Positions 18,301 through 26,072 of a DNA stretch of 64,000 bases are shown piece by piece. Below the pieces are notes generated by a model. That model was not told where the DNA came from. It did no database searches and saw only the letters and a program-made list of their open reading frames with translations. Where the stretch lies: contig JABDKX010000162.1 of assembly GCA_013001975.1 (NCBI GenBank), positions 1 through 64,000 on the forward strand, written 5' to 3'. The stretch is from Saprospiraceae bacterium. Lineage in GTDB: Bacteria > Bacteroidota > Bacteroidia > Chitinophagales > Saprospiraceae. Positions within the stretch are counted from its first letter, which is position 1; each line of letters starts with the position of its first letter. A program made the translations under genes and the position numbers.

Positions 18301-18878
18301 ACATGGAATCTCAAAGAGATGATATCATTGATGCCCGCACATCCCTAGAAGCAACTATAGCAGAAATAGATGGCGAAGCAACAAATATGTTTTTAGAATC
18401 TTTCCATAAAGTCAAAGACAATTTTAAAGAAGTATTTAGAAGCTTGTTTTCTTCTGAGGATGATTGTGACTTGGTCCTATTCAATCCAGAAAATCCATTA
18501 GAATCAAATATTGAAATTGTTGCAAAACCAAAAGGTAAAAGACCTAAGGTGTTGTCTCAACTTTCAGGCGGTGAAAAGACATTGACAGCTACTGCATTGT
18601 TGTTTTCATTATATCTGCTAAAGCCTGCTCCATTTTGTATTTTCGATGAGGTAGATGCACCACTTGATGATGTCAATACGCTTAAGTTTAGTAAACTAAT
18701 CAGAAGATTCGCAGACGACTCTCAGTTTATTATTATTACACATAATAAGTCTACAATGGCAGCAATGGATATACTATATGGAGTTTATATGCAAGAGCAG
18801 GGGATATCTGGAATCACGAAAGTTGACTTCAGAGAATATGAACACAATGAAGTATTTCAACAAGCCAACATCTCATAA
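15318..18878 (+). CDS. smc: Chromosome segregation ATPase SMC
   Basis: Structural maintenance of chromosomes protein, the condensin ATPase core. The N-terminal head starts at KLQSLQIKGFKSFA with Walker A GPNGSGKSN. Two long coiled-coil arms flank a hinge containing DNLEGFPESAKFL and ISGGSVGLFDGKRIGR. The C-terminal head has the signature LSQLSGGEKTLTATALLF and Walker B CIFDEVDAPLDD. I prefer the GTG at 15318 (1187 residues) over the track start at 15258. The extra 20 residues are not SMC-like, and the DNA encoding them contains the promoter. No scpA or scpB lies nearby. It is divergent from the S9 peptidase gene and followed by a terminator-like hairpin. Confidence 0.95.
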   Translation: MKLQSLQIKGFKSFANETTIHFNDEITGIIGPNGSGKSNIVDAIRWVLGEQKSKDLRLDKMVDVIFNGTKSKRKASMAQVTMTFENSKKLIPLEYDSVQVSRILYANNDSEYRLNDVPCRLKDIRNLFLDTGIGSNSYAIIELGMVDDILMDKDNARRRMFEQAAGISKYKVRKKETLNKLKNTQTDLDRIEDILFELQVNIKSLEKQAKRTKKYYELKEEYKELSIRKTAINQKEALGQEKRLKAQILEANESYNESSKSIHELEAEIEKIKKANLDKEQLLSAKQKDFNDVIDTIRKSENLMEIKKQNQIFIQQNIKRASNNIEEFENSIKDIKTVLEQKQAELKSKESNTALLKSDFEEWKEKFAEIEVERQRIQGESSSELEELKNLENKRFELEKTLIELKSQSANAEQNEKRTNEEIATIQASQATLIKDLESINSDISAVQEDIKQLNFKLENLEEEKQRINNLLQTEKENLIVSNRKLDAFNNEYNLLKDMIDNLEGFPESAKFLSKNWSKTKPLLSDIIECQEEYRSAIESYLDPYLSYFVLDSVDEARESIDLLKKAQKGKSQFFILSSFDNYDSNQINLSQYGKAAINVVKADSKYDSLLHHLLYNVVIVDDNELLNETLPDDNLTYLSTSGSANRTKHAISGGSVGLFDGKRIGRQKEVEKLKSRIETTKQDISNIELQIADYNSKIENLVTDQLKTELQKKEASLRHYEIRKAEVDTKINNSNNIVDSLKLRINQYNSIVNENLSLIKNITADVEESITQIHNKKAVVDNQSGMIEHISKNYGEINSKFNTAQLEWVKHNNEIQSIQNEVQFRNQQISELMTKIDSSKNETLELDISIIENQKIIENVNKKLFEEYKIRDTKKAELNETEQLFFSTRNVISEKEDSLRSLNRKLQNQQLTINELKDKLTGVEFELRSALERLKIEFNIDLKSFEVDITEEDEQNIEQLTERYFKIKKRLDNYGEINPMAVEAYDEIVQRFENMESQRDDIIDARTSLEATIAEIDGEATNMFLESFHKVKDNFKEVFRSLFSSEDDCDLVLFNPENPLESNIEIVAKPKGKRPKVLSQLSGGEKTLTATALLFSLYLLKPAPFCIFDEVDAPLDDVNTLKFSKLIRRFADDSQFIIITHNKSTMAAMDILYGVYMQEQGISGITKVDFREYEHNEVFQQANIS

Positions 18879-18881
18879 AAA

Positions 18882-18911
18882 AAGAGGCTCTATTTTTAAA
18901 TAAAGCCTCTT
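18882..18911 (-). terminator. Intrinsic terminator between smc and the convergent beta-barrel gene
   Basis: Arms AAGAGGCT and AGCCTCTT enclose a further TATTT/AAATA pairing. Read on the minus strand the hairpin is followed by seven T residues, so it mainly ends the beta-barrel gene. It also lies just after the smc stop and may act on both. Confidence 0.8.
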
Positions 18912-18981
18912 CGGTGGTTTTAACAGTTGTAGTATCTAACTAACAAATAAGTTAACCTATATATTTCAAAGACTATGCCAA

Positions 18982-19611
18982 TTAAAAAATTGGAATACCA
19001 ATATTGAAAATTAACCTGCTAGGATTATCATCAAATGAAAAAGATTGTCCACCAATATTTATATGATCTCCAAATTCAGAAAAGTTACCTTCATATTCCA
19101 AACCAAGCTCTACATTACCCAAACCAATACAGAATCCTAATCTAAATCCATAGGTAGCTGTTTTAAATCTTTCATCGTAGCCTGAAATATCAAATAAATC
19201 AGAAGTCGAATTTAAGTTTAAATGTGCAACAGGTCCTATAAGGGCATTGACCATCAAGACATTAAACCCAAATAAGACTGGAATATCAAGATTTGTGAAT
19301 GATTCTTCTTTGATATTGTCAAAAATGCCTCCGTTATCACCATTAAAAGTATATTTAACACTTGTCGTATTCAACATAAGACGAGGTTCTAAAGACACTG
19401 CTCCGAGCTTAAATTTAGCATAAATACCACCTTGAAAACCTAATTCAGCTTCAGTAAATTTAATCGACTCATCATTAGGAAGAATAATGTCTTTAGGATT
19501 TGATAAATCAAATGAATGGACACCCATTTTAACCCCAAAATCAATTTGAGAGATTAATGCGTTAGAAGAAGCAAACATTATGATTATTAAATATGCTATA
19601 GATTTTTTCAT
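18982..19611 (-). CDS. Outer-membrane beta-barrel protein (PorT-like small barrel)
   Basis: A 209-residue exported protein with a signal peptide at about 1-20 (ending near ALISQ) and alternating amphipathic strands ending in a terminal aromatic/hydrophobic strand (PSRLIFNIGIPIF). Repeated glycine-containing strands such as FGVKMGVHSFDLS, AYLRLGF-like AYGFRLGFCIGLG and VELGLEYEG-like turns fit a small eight- to ten-stranded outer-membrane barrel of the OMP_b-brl type, often named PorT family. PorT itself is a T9SS component, but sequence reading alone does not make this protein the T9SS PorT. It stands alone on the minus strand, convergent with smc and divergent from engB. Function unknown. 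Confidence 0.7.
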   Translation of the reverse strand: MKKSIAYLIIIMFASSNALISQIDFGVKMGVHSFDLSNPKDIILPNDESIKFTEAELGFQGGIYAKFKLGAVSLEPRLMLNTTSVKYTFNGDNGGIFDNIKEESFTNLDIPVLFGFNVLMVNALIGPVAHLNLNSTSDLFDISGYDERFKTATYGFRLGFCIGLGNVELGLEYEGNFSEFGDHINIGGQSFSFDDNPSRLIFNIGIPIF

Positions 19612-19776
19612 AATAGTAGATTTAATTCAACTAATAATTATAGTTTGTATATAGAAGTTATTGTATAAAACGAAAAATTGTGCCCAAAATGTTACTTACT
19701 AACTTTCTTTTATGAATTTATTACTTATAAACTAAAATAAATGTTAACATTTAGATGGTCTTAAACGCTATAATTA

Positions 19777-19807
19777 TTGAGAAATAGAGATTCTATGACT
19801 AATATTG
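19777..19807 (+). promoter_or_regulatory. Candidate promoter for engB operon
   Basis: TTG at 19777-19779, 20 bases, then TAATATTG at 19800-19807, seven of eight positions of the TAnnTTTG box. The engB ATG lies 16 bases further on. Confidence 0.4.
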
Positions 19808-19823
19808 CAATTGAGAAAAGATA

Positions 19824-20417
19824 ATGATAATAAAAGATATCGAATTTGTTGGCAGCTTTGAACATGAGCACCAATGTCCGAAAGACGGTCTTCCTGAATA
19901 TGCATTTATCGGCAGATCAAATGTGGGTAAATCGTCGCTAATCAATGCACTATCTGGAAGAAAAGCCATAGCTAAAATTTCTTCTACGCCCGGTAAGACA
20001 CAAACCATCAACTATTTCAGAGTTAATAATGCTTGGTACCTTGTTGATCTTCCAGGTTATGGATATGCTAAAATTTCCAAAACTCAACGTAAAAAATGGA
20101 AAGCAATGATTGAAAGGTATCTTCAAATTAGAGAAACACTTTTTTGTGTTTTTTCATTAATCGATAGTCGTCATGATTTACAAGCAATTGATTTAGAGTT
20201 TTTAAATTGGTTAGGTGACGCAAGAATTCCATTTGTCATTGGATTTACAAAAATTGATAAAGTTAAAAAGTCACAACAGCCAAAAAATATAAATTTACTG
20301 TTAAATTCACTTTCTGAATATTGGGATCCACTGCCTACTCATTTTGTTACAAGTGCAGAAGAGAATAGAGGGACAACTGAGATTTTAGATTTTATTGAAG
20401 AAATAAACAATAAGTAA
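19824..20417 (+). CDS. engB: Ribosome biogenesis GTPase EngB (YihA/YsxC)
   Basis: An essential-type GTPase needed for assembly of the 50S ribosomal subunit. The 197-residue protein shows G1 GRSNVGKSSLINAL, a G2-region SSTPGKTQTINYF, G3 DLPGYGYAKI, G4 FTKIDK and G5 TSAEENRGTTEI in the expected order. The YsxC/EngB subfamily hallmark is the N-terminal FVGSFEHEHQCP strand and the GYAKISKTQRKKW switch II. The following acyltransferase gene starts one base after the stop, so the two are translationally coupled, and the exonuclease gene follows. Confidence 0.95.
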   Translation: MIIKDIEFVGSFEHEHQCPKDGLPEYAFIGRSNVGKSSLINALSGRKAIAKISSTPGKTQTINYFRVNNAWYLVDLPGYGYAKISKTQRKKWKAMIERYLQIRETLFCVFSLIDSRHDLQAIDLEFLNWLGDARIPFVIGFTKIDKVKKSQQPKNINLLLNSLSEYWDPLPTHFVTSAEENRGTTEILDFIEEINNK

Positions 20418-20418
20418 G

Positions 20419-22083
20419 TTGGAAAGAAGTAAGCAAAAAACGCAAATCTTAGATCATATAATTCCAGAAATTGAAGACTGGCCCATTACGCGATTTAGTG
20501 ATGACAGAGATGCATTTATTGAAAGACTTATTGACTTTACTTATGATAGATTATCCAAATCAGGACATTCACATTTAGACCTCTTAAACAAAACAGTTTA
20601 CCTTGAAAGACAACGTGTTAAAAACATGCCTTGGAAGGTAGATCCACCAGACGAAAAACCTTACTGGAATTCTGTAACTAAAGAAGTAGATGCAACCAAA
20701 AATTCTGAAGAACCAGAACTCGAGCAAAAGAAAATACTGCGTCGGATTATTTTTAGGTATTCAGAAGAAATCGTAGGCTTTTTCATACCCAAAACTTTTA
20801 AATTTTCTAGGAAATTTTTGACTGCTTTTTATAAGCGATTGTTCAACAACGGGTGGGGTCGAGGTCATAAAGGCATTTGGGGCTCAAAAGAAGAAGTACA
20901 AAATAAGGTTAAAATTGATGGTTACTTAAAAGAAATAAGAAGCCTTTTCAAAAAAGGTACTGTCGTAATCGTACCAACACATTATAGTAATTTGGATTCA
21001 ATAATGTTAGGATATGCTATTGATTCAAATATTGGAATTCCAGCCTTTGCTTATGGTGCTGGATTAAATCTTTTAGATTATGAAGTGATGGCATATTTTA
21101 TAAATAGGCTTGGTGCTTACAGAGTTGATAGAAGAAAGAAAAATCCAATTTATTTAGAGACACTGAAAAGCATGGCGAGCTTATCGTTAATTGAAGGTAT
21201 TAATCATATATTTTTCCCTGGTGGGACAAGATCAAGGTCTGGTGCAATTGAGGACAAGTTAAAATTAGGTTTGTTGAACTCTGTAATCGATGCTCAGAGG
21301 TATTGCATTTTAAACAACAAGCCACAAAAAATATTCGTCATTCCAGTTACACTAGGCTATCATTTCGTCCTTGAAGCAAGTAGCTTAATAGATCAACATC
21401 TAAGAGCGACTGGCCGAGAAAAATATATTAGAAAAACTAAAAAAGACTCCATTATAAAAACCATATGGAATTTTTTAATCTCACTCAGAAGAAATGATTC
21501 TGAAGTCTATGTTACAGTAGGACAACCAATGGACGTACTTGGTAATTACGTAAATGAAGAAGGGGAGAGCTATGATGACAGAGGAAATCCAATTGACTTG
21601 ACAAAATACTTTTCAAAAGAAGATGTCCCAAATGCAGATACACAAAGAGAATCTGTCTACACCAAAATTTTAGCAACCAAAATTGTAGACAGCTTTAAGA
21701 AGGAAAATATGATTCTTTCTAGTCACATGTGCGCATACGCTGCTTTCAAATTAATAGAATCAAAGAATCCGGAATTAGATTTGTTTGATATTCTTAAAAT
21801 CCCTCTTAAGGAAGTCAAAATTAAAAAAGAAGAATTAGCCGAAAAAATCAATTCAATTTTAATAAGCTTAAAAGGCAAACCCAATGTCAAGTTAGCGAGT
21901 ATCTTTGACGAGGATATTCCTAATATAATAAATGACGGTGTATACCATTTAGGCATATATCATAAAAAGAAAGTACTTGTAGATCAAAACAATGGTTATA
22001 TTAGCGTGAGCGATTTAAAACTTTTATACTTCTACCATAATAAAATGATTCATTATAATTACCTGCTAAACAATGGTGAGTAA
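20419..22083 (+). CDS. PlsB-like glycerol-3-phosphate acyltransferase domain protein
   Basis: A 554-residue acyltransferase of the PlsC/PlsB superfamily. Motif I is THYSNLDSI (HX4D), motif II LGAYRVDRRKKNP, motif III FFPGGTRSRSG and motif IV VIPVTLGYHF. The order and spacing resemble glycerol-3-phosphate or dihydroxyacetone-phosphate acyltransferases more than the small lysophosphatidate enzymes. Motif III carries Gly where the usual Glu or Gly of FPEGTRS/FVEGGRS varies, so activity is likely but the acceptor is uncertain. Extra domains flank the catalytic core: about 150 helical residues before and 200 after. The TTG start lies one base after the engB stop, with no in-frame ATG for about 60 codons. 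Predicted at the inner face of the cytoplasmic membrane in phospholipid synthesis. Confidence 0.78.
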   Translation: MERSKQKTQILDHIIPEIEDWPITRFSDDRDAFIERLIDFTYDRLSKSGHSHLDLLNKTVYLERQRVKNMPWKVDPPDEKPYWNSVTKEVDATKNSEEPELEQKKILRRIIFRYSEEIVGFFIPKTFKFSRKFLTAFYKRLFNNGWGRGHKGIWGSKEEVQNKVKIDGYLKEIRSLFKKGTVVIVPTHYSNLDSIMLGYAIDSNIGIPAFAYGAGLNLLDYEVMAYFINRLGAYRVDRRKKNPIYLETLKSMASLSLIEGINHIFFPGGTRSRSGAIEDKLKLGLLNSVIDAQRYCILNNKPQKIFVIPVTLGYHFVLEASSLIDQHLRATGREKYIRKTKKDSIIKTIWNFLISLRRNDSEVYVTVGQPMDVLGNYVNEEGESYDDRGNPIDLTKYFSKEDVPNADTQRESVYTKILATKIVDSFKKENMILSSHMCAYAAFKLIESKNPELDLFDILKIPLKEVKIKKEELAEKINSILISLKGKPNVKLASIFDEDIPNIINDGVYHLGIYHKKKVLVDQNNGYISVSDLKLLYFYHNKMIHYNYLLNNGE

Positions 22084-22107
22084 CCTTCATTAATCTAATT
22101 TCCACAA

Positions 22108-22659
22108 TTGCCAGTTAACTATATTATATACGATTTAGAAGCTACATGTTGGTTAGGTAGACCTCCAAAAGGTTTTAATGAAATTATAGAAATTGGTGCT
22201 GTTCGTATCAATGAATATGGTGAAATATTAGGCACTTTTGAAAGATTTGTTAAACCAACTTTAAATCCAAAGCTTTCCGGATTTTGTAAAAAGCTTACCT
22301 CTATAAAACAAAATCAAATTGACATAGCTAGGACATTTCCAAAAGTTATCAGTGACTTTAAAGAATGGTCTGGGATGTATGAAAATGACTTTCACATTTG
22401 CTCTTGGGGTAATAATGATAGAAAGTTATTTTTAGATGAATGTTCAATTCATAAATTAGATTCGGAATGGGTAGACCATTGTTATAACCTGAAAAACCAA
22501 TATGATAATTTAAATGGTGGAATCGTAAAAGGTAACCTAAAGAAGATTGTTATCAAAGAAGGATTTGAATTTACTGGTATTCAACATAGAGCAATTTCAG
22601 ATGCAGAAAATTTAGCTAAGATTTTTCTGAAATATTTTGACGAATGGACTTTCATATAA
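22108..22659 (+). CDS. DEDDh 3'-5' exonuclease (ERI-1/KapD-like)
   Basis: A 183-residue exonuclease of the DnaQ-like superfamily. Exo I is IIYDLEATCW with the DxE metal ligands. Exo II includes the conserved SWGNNDRKLFLDEC, and Exo III is HRAISDAENLAKIF with the DEDDh histidine. The EATCW form and the KLTSIKQNQID segment resemble the ERI-1/KapD group of RNA-trimming exonucleases more than polymerase epsilon subunits. The start is a TTG; no ATG lies before the Exo I motif, which begins at residue 9, so the start must be near here. It follows the acyltransferase gene by 24 bases and ends in a strong terminator. Substrate (RNA or DNA) cannot be told from sequence. Confidence 0.85.
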   Translation: MPVNYIIYDLEATCWLGRPPKGFNEIIEIGAVRINEYGEILGTFERFVKPTLNPKLSGFCKKLTSIKQNQIDIARTFPKVISDFKEWSGMYENDFHICSWGNNDRKLFLDECSIHKLDSEWVDHCYNLKNQYDNLNGGIVKGNLKKIVIKEGFEFTGIQHRAISDAENLAKIFLKYFDEWTFI

Positions 22660-22689
22660 AAAAGGCTTAAATAATTTTAAGCCTTTTTT
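22658..22689. terminator. Bidirectional intrinsic terminator after the exonuclease gene
   Basis: Perfect 14-base arms AAAAAAGGCTTAAA and complement with a TAAT loop, overlapping the exonuclease stop codon. It serves the convergent DUF4412 gene as well. Confidence 0.93.
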
Positions 22690-22713
22690 ATTAAGTATTA
22701 TTTGGATTATTAT

Positions 22714-23427
22714 TTAAAATCCCATTCCACCTCCAAATGCGCCCATTTGCTCTTGGAATTCTTGGAATGTCATTTTTTGATACCCAGATGTATTAATTTC
22801 AAATACGCTTGCATCAATTTCAGTTTTAAGTTCAGTTGCAGTATATGTCATTGACATTTGCTCCATTTCCATTATGTATTCAAGTGGAAAACCATCTAAA
22901 TCGATACCTTGTAAACCTTGAATTAACTCATTGCTGGCTTTAATATCTCTAGACACATACATTGAAAAATCCATAGGAAATTCTTCATCGCCTGAGATCG
23001 TTGCTTTAATACATTTATAACCTAAGATTTCTTTAGTATCATCTTCATCATAAGAAATATCTAGACTTTCAACCAATTCTTTTTGGTCTGCTTCCATCGC
23101 TGCTCTTTCTTCTTTGGTGCTTTCAACCATCATTTTTTGGCCCATCGCATCAAATAAAAAAGTCAGATGTTCATCAGCATTGTTTACTAATGACTTTATT
23201 TTAATCATTCCGCCCATCATATTTGCGGTAACCAATGACTTCTCTTTACTAAAAGTATAAACAGTTTCAGTCCCTTTCATCATTTCCAATTGTGCAGCCA
23301 CTTGCTCATTGTCTGAAGATACCTCAGATATTTCCATTTTAATTAAGCCTTCAGAAAGTTCTTGTGCTGTAATCTGGAATGACATTAAAAACAGTGCAGA
23401 ATATAATACGTACGTGAATTTTTTCAT
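22714..23427 (-). CDS. Secreted DUF4412 domain protein
   Basis: A 237-residue exported protein with a signal peptide (about 1-22, ending in ITAQ). The body fits the DUF4412 pattern: an early GLIKMEISEV strand, a methionine-rich MMGGMIKIKSL region, a LGYKCIKATI segment near residue 150 and a late VFEINTSGYQKM strand. The family is common in Bacteroidota and has no known biochemical function; the fold is probably a beta sandwich of the outer-membrane-protein type. The C-terminus is glycine/methionine-rich (GAFGGGMGF). It is monocistronic: a terminator lies downstream and a -7 box at 23457-23464 upstream. Confidence 0.75.
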   Translation of the reverse strand: MKKFTYVLYSALFLMSFQITAQELSEGLIKMEISEVSSDNEQVAAQLEMMKGTETVYTFSKEKSLVTANMMGGMIKIKSLVNNADEHLTFLFDAMGQKMMVESTKEERAAMEADQKELVESLDISYDEDDTKEILGYKCIKATISGDEEFPMDFSMYVSRDIKASNELIQGLQGIDLDGFPLEYIMEMEQMSMTYTATELKTEIDASVFEINTSGYQKMTFQEFQEQMGAFGGGMGF

Positions 23428-23456
23428 TTAAAATTGATTTAATTATTAATAGCTCA

Positions 23457-23464
23457 CAAATGTA
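23457..23464 (-). promoter_or_regulatory. Candidate -7 box for the DUF4412 gene
   Basis: TACATTTG on the minus strand matches TAnnTTTG exactly, 30 bases before the ATG. A clear TTG partner at 17-23 bases is not seen, so support is partial. Confidence 0.35.
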
Positions 23465-23633
23465 TAATGAATATTAGACAGATGTGGTTCTAAATAGCAT
23501 GATTTTTAGATCAAATTAATATTTATAACGTTTAAATGTTAAAGTTACACTATTAAAAAAAGCCCCAAGATTAAAGCTAAGTTTTGAATTTACTTTGATA
23601 TTTTTTAAATATCTGCTTATTAATAGAAAAGGC

Positions 23634-24725
23634 TTATAATGTGTGAACTCTCTCGTCAAAATCAGCAATAACGCTATTCCAATCATACTTCTTTAGAATA
23701 TTTCGAATTTTTTCATGATTTAGCGTTGTTTTGGAATTTATCCTATCAATTGTTAATTGTAAAAGCTCGGCTTCATCATTATAATATGAGAACCCACAGT
23801 CTTTATAAATTTCTTCGTAGACCATATTTGAAGGCAAAATAGGGTAGACACCACAATAAACAGCCTCCATCAAACTTAAACCAAAAAAATCGTGGTTTGA
23901 AGTCATTGGAATTAAATCACAATCTGATATTTCCTTTATATATTCTGAATAAGAATCAAGTTTCCCATTGAAAACAATTTCATTATTAAATTCTTTATTT
24001 ATCGTTTGATATATTTTAGATTCTGATTCAACATTTGTTAGCTTAAGCTTGAAATCAACTTTTTCCGCTTTTAAGTTTCTTAATAACTTTAGAAAGCCTT
24101 GAGGGTTTTTGTCTGCTTTCCATCTGTGATTCCAAAGAAGAGTAGGCATCGGATTTTTTATGTAAGGTTTCTTTAAAAGTATACTGTTTATAAAATTCAT
24201 ATCAATGCCCAGATACAAGACATCTGATTTTGATTCAATTATATCAACGGACGCCAGATGGTTATAATCTGGCATTTTGCTTAATAATTCCTTAGCTGCA
24301 TTTAGAAAAACAGATTTATGAAAATGAGAATTAAATAAAATAAAATCAGCAACCAAACAAGATTTAAAATTGAGATACCCATAGCTTAAATCGAATTCTT
24401 TTTCTTTGTCTAACATTGATTTGGGATAAGTCAATTGATTTTCATGCATATAGAAAAGTATCTTAACACGACTATATTTTTCTGGTAAAAGAGATTTGAA
24501 AAATGAGAGATCTATTAAATCACTGACAATAAATAAATCTGGAACAGGAATATTAGATTTTATGATTTGCGAATTAATCTCCAATGCAGAACCTTGCATT
24601 CTCCATTTCCAATGTTTTGCCGATAAGGTGAAAACTGTAAAATTATGTTTTGACCATTTCACTAAATTGTCTGCCCAATATTTATGGGAGCCACCATAGA
24701 AAGGTTCTATTAAACAAATATTCAT
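23634..24725 (-). CDS. tRNA-queuosine alpha-mannosyltransferase-like glycosyltransferase (QTMAN/GTDC1, DUF3524 family)
   Basis: A 363-residue GT-B fold enzyme whose N-terminus is the DUF3524 hallmark: ICLIEPFYGGSHKYWAD, then SAKHWKWRMQGSAL and ILFYMHENQLTYP. The C-terminal donor-binding half contains LLWNHRWKADKNP, VFNGKL and ISDCDLIPMTSNHDFFGLSLMEAV. Animal GTDC1 (QTMAN) has this architecture and adds mannose to queuosine in tRNA(Asp). By homology this protein may mannosylate queuosine or a similar modified base. The bacterial activity is inference, and a different acceptor is possible. No queuosine biosynthesis gene lies next to it. It stands between unrelated genes with about 200 bases downstream, and has an ATG start with no Shine-Dalgarno site. 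Confidence 0.82.
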   Translation of the reverse strand: MNICLIEPFYGGSHKYWADNLVKWSKHNFTVFTLSAKHWKWRMQGSALEINSQIIKSNIPVPDLFIVSDLIDLSFFKSLLPEKYSRVKILFYMHENQLTYPKSMLDKEKEFDLSYGYLNFKSCLVADFILFNSHFHKSVFLNAAKELLSKMPDYNHLASVDIIESKSDVLYLGIDMNFINSILLKKPYIKNPMPTLLWNHRWKADKNPQGFLKLLRNLKAEKVDFKLKLTNVESESKIYQTINKEFNNEIVFNGKLDSYSEYIKEISDCDLIPMTSNHDFFGLSLMEAVYCGVYPILPSNMVYEEIYKDCGFSYYNDEAELLQLTIDRINSKTTLNHEKIRNILKKYDWNSVIADFDERVHTL

Positions 24726-24843
24726 ATAGGTAGGGCTGTATTAAGGAGAATCCTATTTAACATAATATAAATTATAGGCAAAAAGAATCATTAAGCTCCA
24801 TTAATAATCGTTGTTACTTTGCAGTCACCTCAAATATCAGTTA

Positions 24844-25185
24844 CTAACGTCTGATAAATTTACCAGAACAACCTAATACAGAAGTTGTAATTTCATTACC
24901 CTCTAATTGTGCCTCTCCAGAAATTCCAAAGAATGGATCAGTAAAAGTAAGATTGCAACCAGTAACTTCAACCTCGACACCATCAAAATCAATTGTGTTA
25001 GTTGATGTACCTGTAGAAATTGTAATACTTGAATTAAGTGATAGATCTGGATCCGAACAATCTTCAGAATTAGGATCTAAATCATATACACCAATCCAAT
25101 CTGCGACAATACAATCATCATCACTCCCACAAGACATTATTACTGTAACTGAAATTAAAAGCAAAAAGAATTTCAACATTTTCAT
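24844..25185 (-). CDS. Small lipoprotein of unknown function
   Basis: Using the ATG at 25185 rather than the track start at 25218 gives a 113-residue protein. Its lipoprotein signal runs MKMLKFFLLLISVTVIMSC with a following GSDDD stretch; aspartates right after the lipidated Cys are typical of retained or surface lipoproteins in this phylum. The mature part is a small beta-rich domain with four or more cysteines (for example PNSEDCSDPD, VTGCNLTF, VLGCSGKF) that could form disulfides. No known domain is recognised. It sits downstream of a terminator and just upstream of the mannosyltransferase-like gene on the same strand. Confidence 0.65.
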   Translation of the reverse strand: MKMLKFFLLLISVTVIMSCGSDDDCIVADWIGVYDLDPNSEDCSDPDLSLNSSITISTGTSTNTIDFDGVEVEVTGCNLTFTDPFFGISGEAQLEGNEITTSVLGCSGKFIRR

Positions 25186-25218
25186 TATTACTATTTTATT
25201 GGAACTATGAATAGGCAC

Positions 25219-25255
25219 AAAAAAAACTAGTGCCGGTAGAGATACCTGACACTAG
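25219..25255 (-). terminator. Intrinsic terminator after the 25.3-27.0 kb gene pair
   Basis: On the minus strand CTAGTG...CACTAG encloses GGTA-TCTC-TACC and is followed by eight T residues. It ends transcription of the unknown two-gene unit before the small lipoprotein gene. Confidence 0.85.
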
Positions 25256-25319
25256 CCAATCATTATAGAACAACTTCCATTAGTCTCTCAAATATAATAA
25301 CTTTTAAATAAAAGAAAAA

Positions 25320-26072
25320 CTAAAATTCAAAATATTTTGAAAGCTCAGTCTTTTTTATAGACTTTTTGTTGCTAATCAAGCTGTTTTGTTTAGTAAGTAA
25401 AGCTAATGTCTGGCGAATTCTCTTAACTGTATAATAATGAAGCTTAATAATATCAGGTTGTTTAGATTTTGAAAACTTCGTTATTGACCGTTTAAGTAAG
25501 ACATTTAGAAATAAAGAATACTTCTTTTCGGCTTCTTCAACGCCTTCTTCTAGAATTGAAATTAAATAATAGTTACAGTTAATTGTTTTCTGGTCTTCAA
25601 ATACATCTTCAATATCATCGTTGATTTCTGTCACTAGGTCGTATATCCTCCAATCTGATAGTTTTATAACATTATCATCGTTTTTATACTTGTCATAGAT
25701 GATTTCACGTAATAACCTGACATCGCAAGATTTATAGTAATAAAAGTATTCTAAGCTTATCCTTGTGGGTAATTTATACGACCTTAATTGTGACTCATGC
25801 AACTCATATCTTTTGATGTGGCTTGTCATTTTCTCTATCTGATCATGATCATAACCAAGCTTTGCAATGCTGTTATTTATTGCCTTCCAATACTTACTTA
25901 ATTTCTTAGGCTTTAGTTTCCAATTTTGCTCTAAATAGCCATCCAAATTGTATATTTTTTCTTGAATTTTAACAAGTTTGGGCATGAGCGATTTCCTTTC
26001 TTTTTTTCCCAGAAAGCTTAATAAAAAGGGCAGTTTCCTATATTCAAACAGGTCATTTATCTTATTCTCCAT
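25320..26072 (-). CDS. Unrecognised helical cytosolic protein (second gene of a coupled pair)
   Basis: I do not recognise this 250-residue protein. It has no signal peptide or membrane segment and is predicted almost entirely helical. Two points stand out: a basic N-terminus (FLGKKERKSLMPKLVKIQEK), and a central YDLVTEINDDIEDVFED segment. The latter resembles the second aspartate-rich helix of class I isoprenoid synthases, but no matching first DDxxD motif is visible, so catalysis cannot be claimed. The ATG at 26072 overlaps the upstream stop by one base (TGATG); the track start is a TTG one codon earlier. It is translationally coupled to the coiled-coil gene and followed by a terminator, so the two form a discrete unit. 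Confidence 0.65.
   Translation of the reverse strand: MENKINDLFEYRKLPFLLSFLGKKERKSLMPKLVKIQEKIYNLDGYLEQNWKLKPKKLSKYWKAINNSIAKLGYDHDQIEKMTSHIKRYELHESQLRSYKLPTRISLEYFYYYKSCDVRLLREIIYDKYKNDDNVIKLSDWRIYDLVTEINDDIEDVFEDQKTINCNYYLISILEEGVEEAEKKYSLFLNVLLKRSITKFSKSKQPDIIKLHYYTVKRIRQTLALLTKQNSLISNKKSIKKTELSKYFEF

Noticed and set aside
23540-23600. Terminator-like T-tract downstream of the mannosyltransferase-like gene
   Set aside because: The potential stem is only three to four pairs, too weak to report.
25186-25218. Longer start of the small lipoprotein in the ORF track
   Set aside because: Residues PIHSSNKIVI would precede the lipoprotein signal; the ATG at 25185 places the signal at the N-terminus.
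25320-26072. Calling this gene an isoprenoid synthase
   Set aside because: Only one aspartate-rich segment is present and the other hallmark residues are not visible; the resemblance may be chance in an acidic helix.
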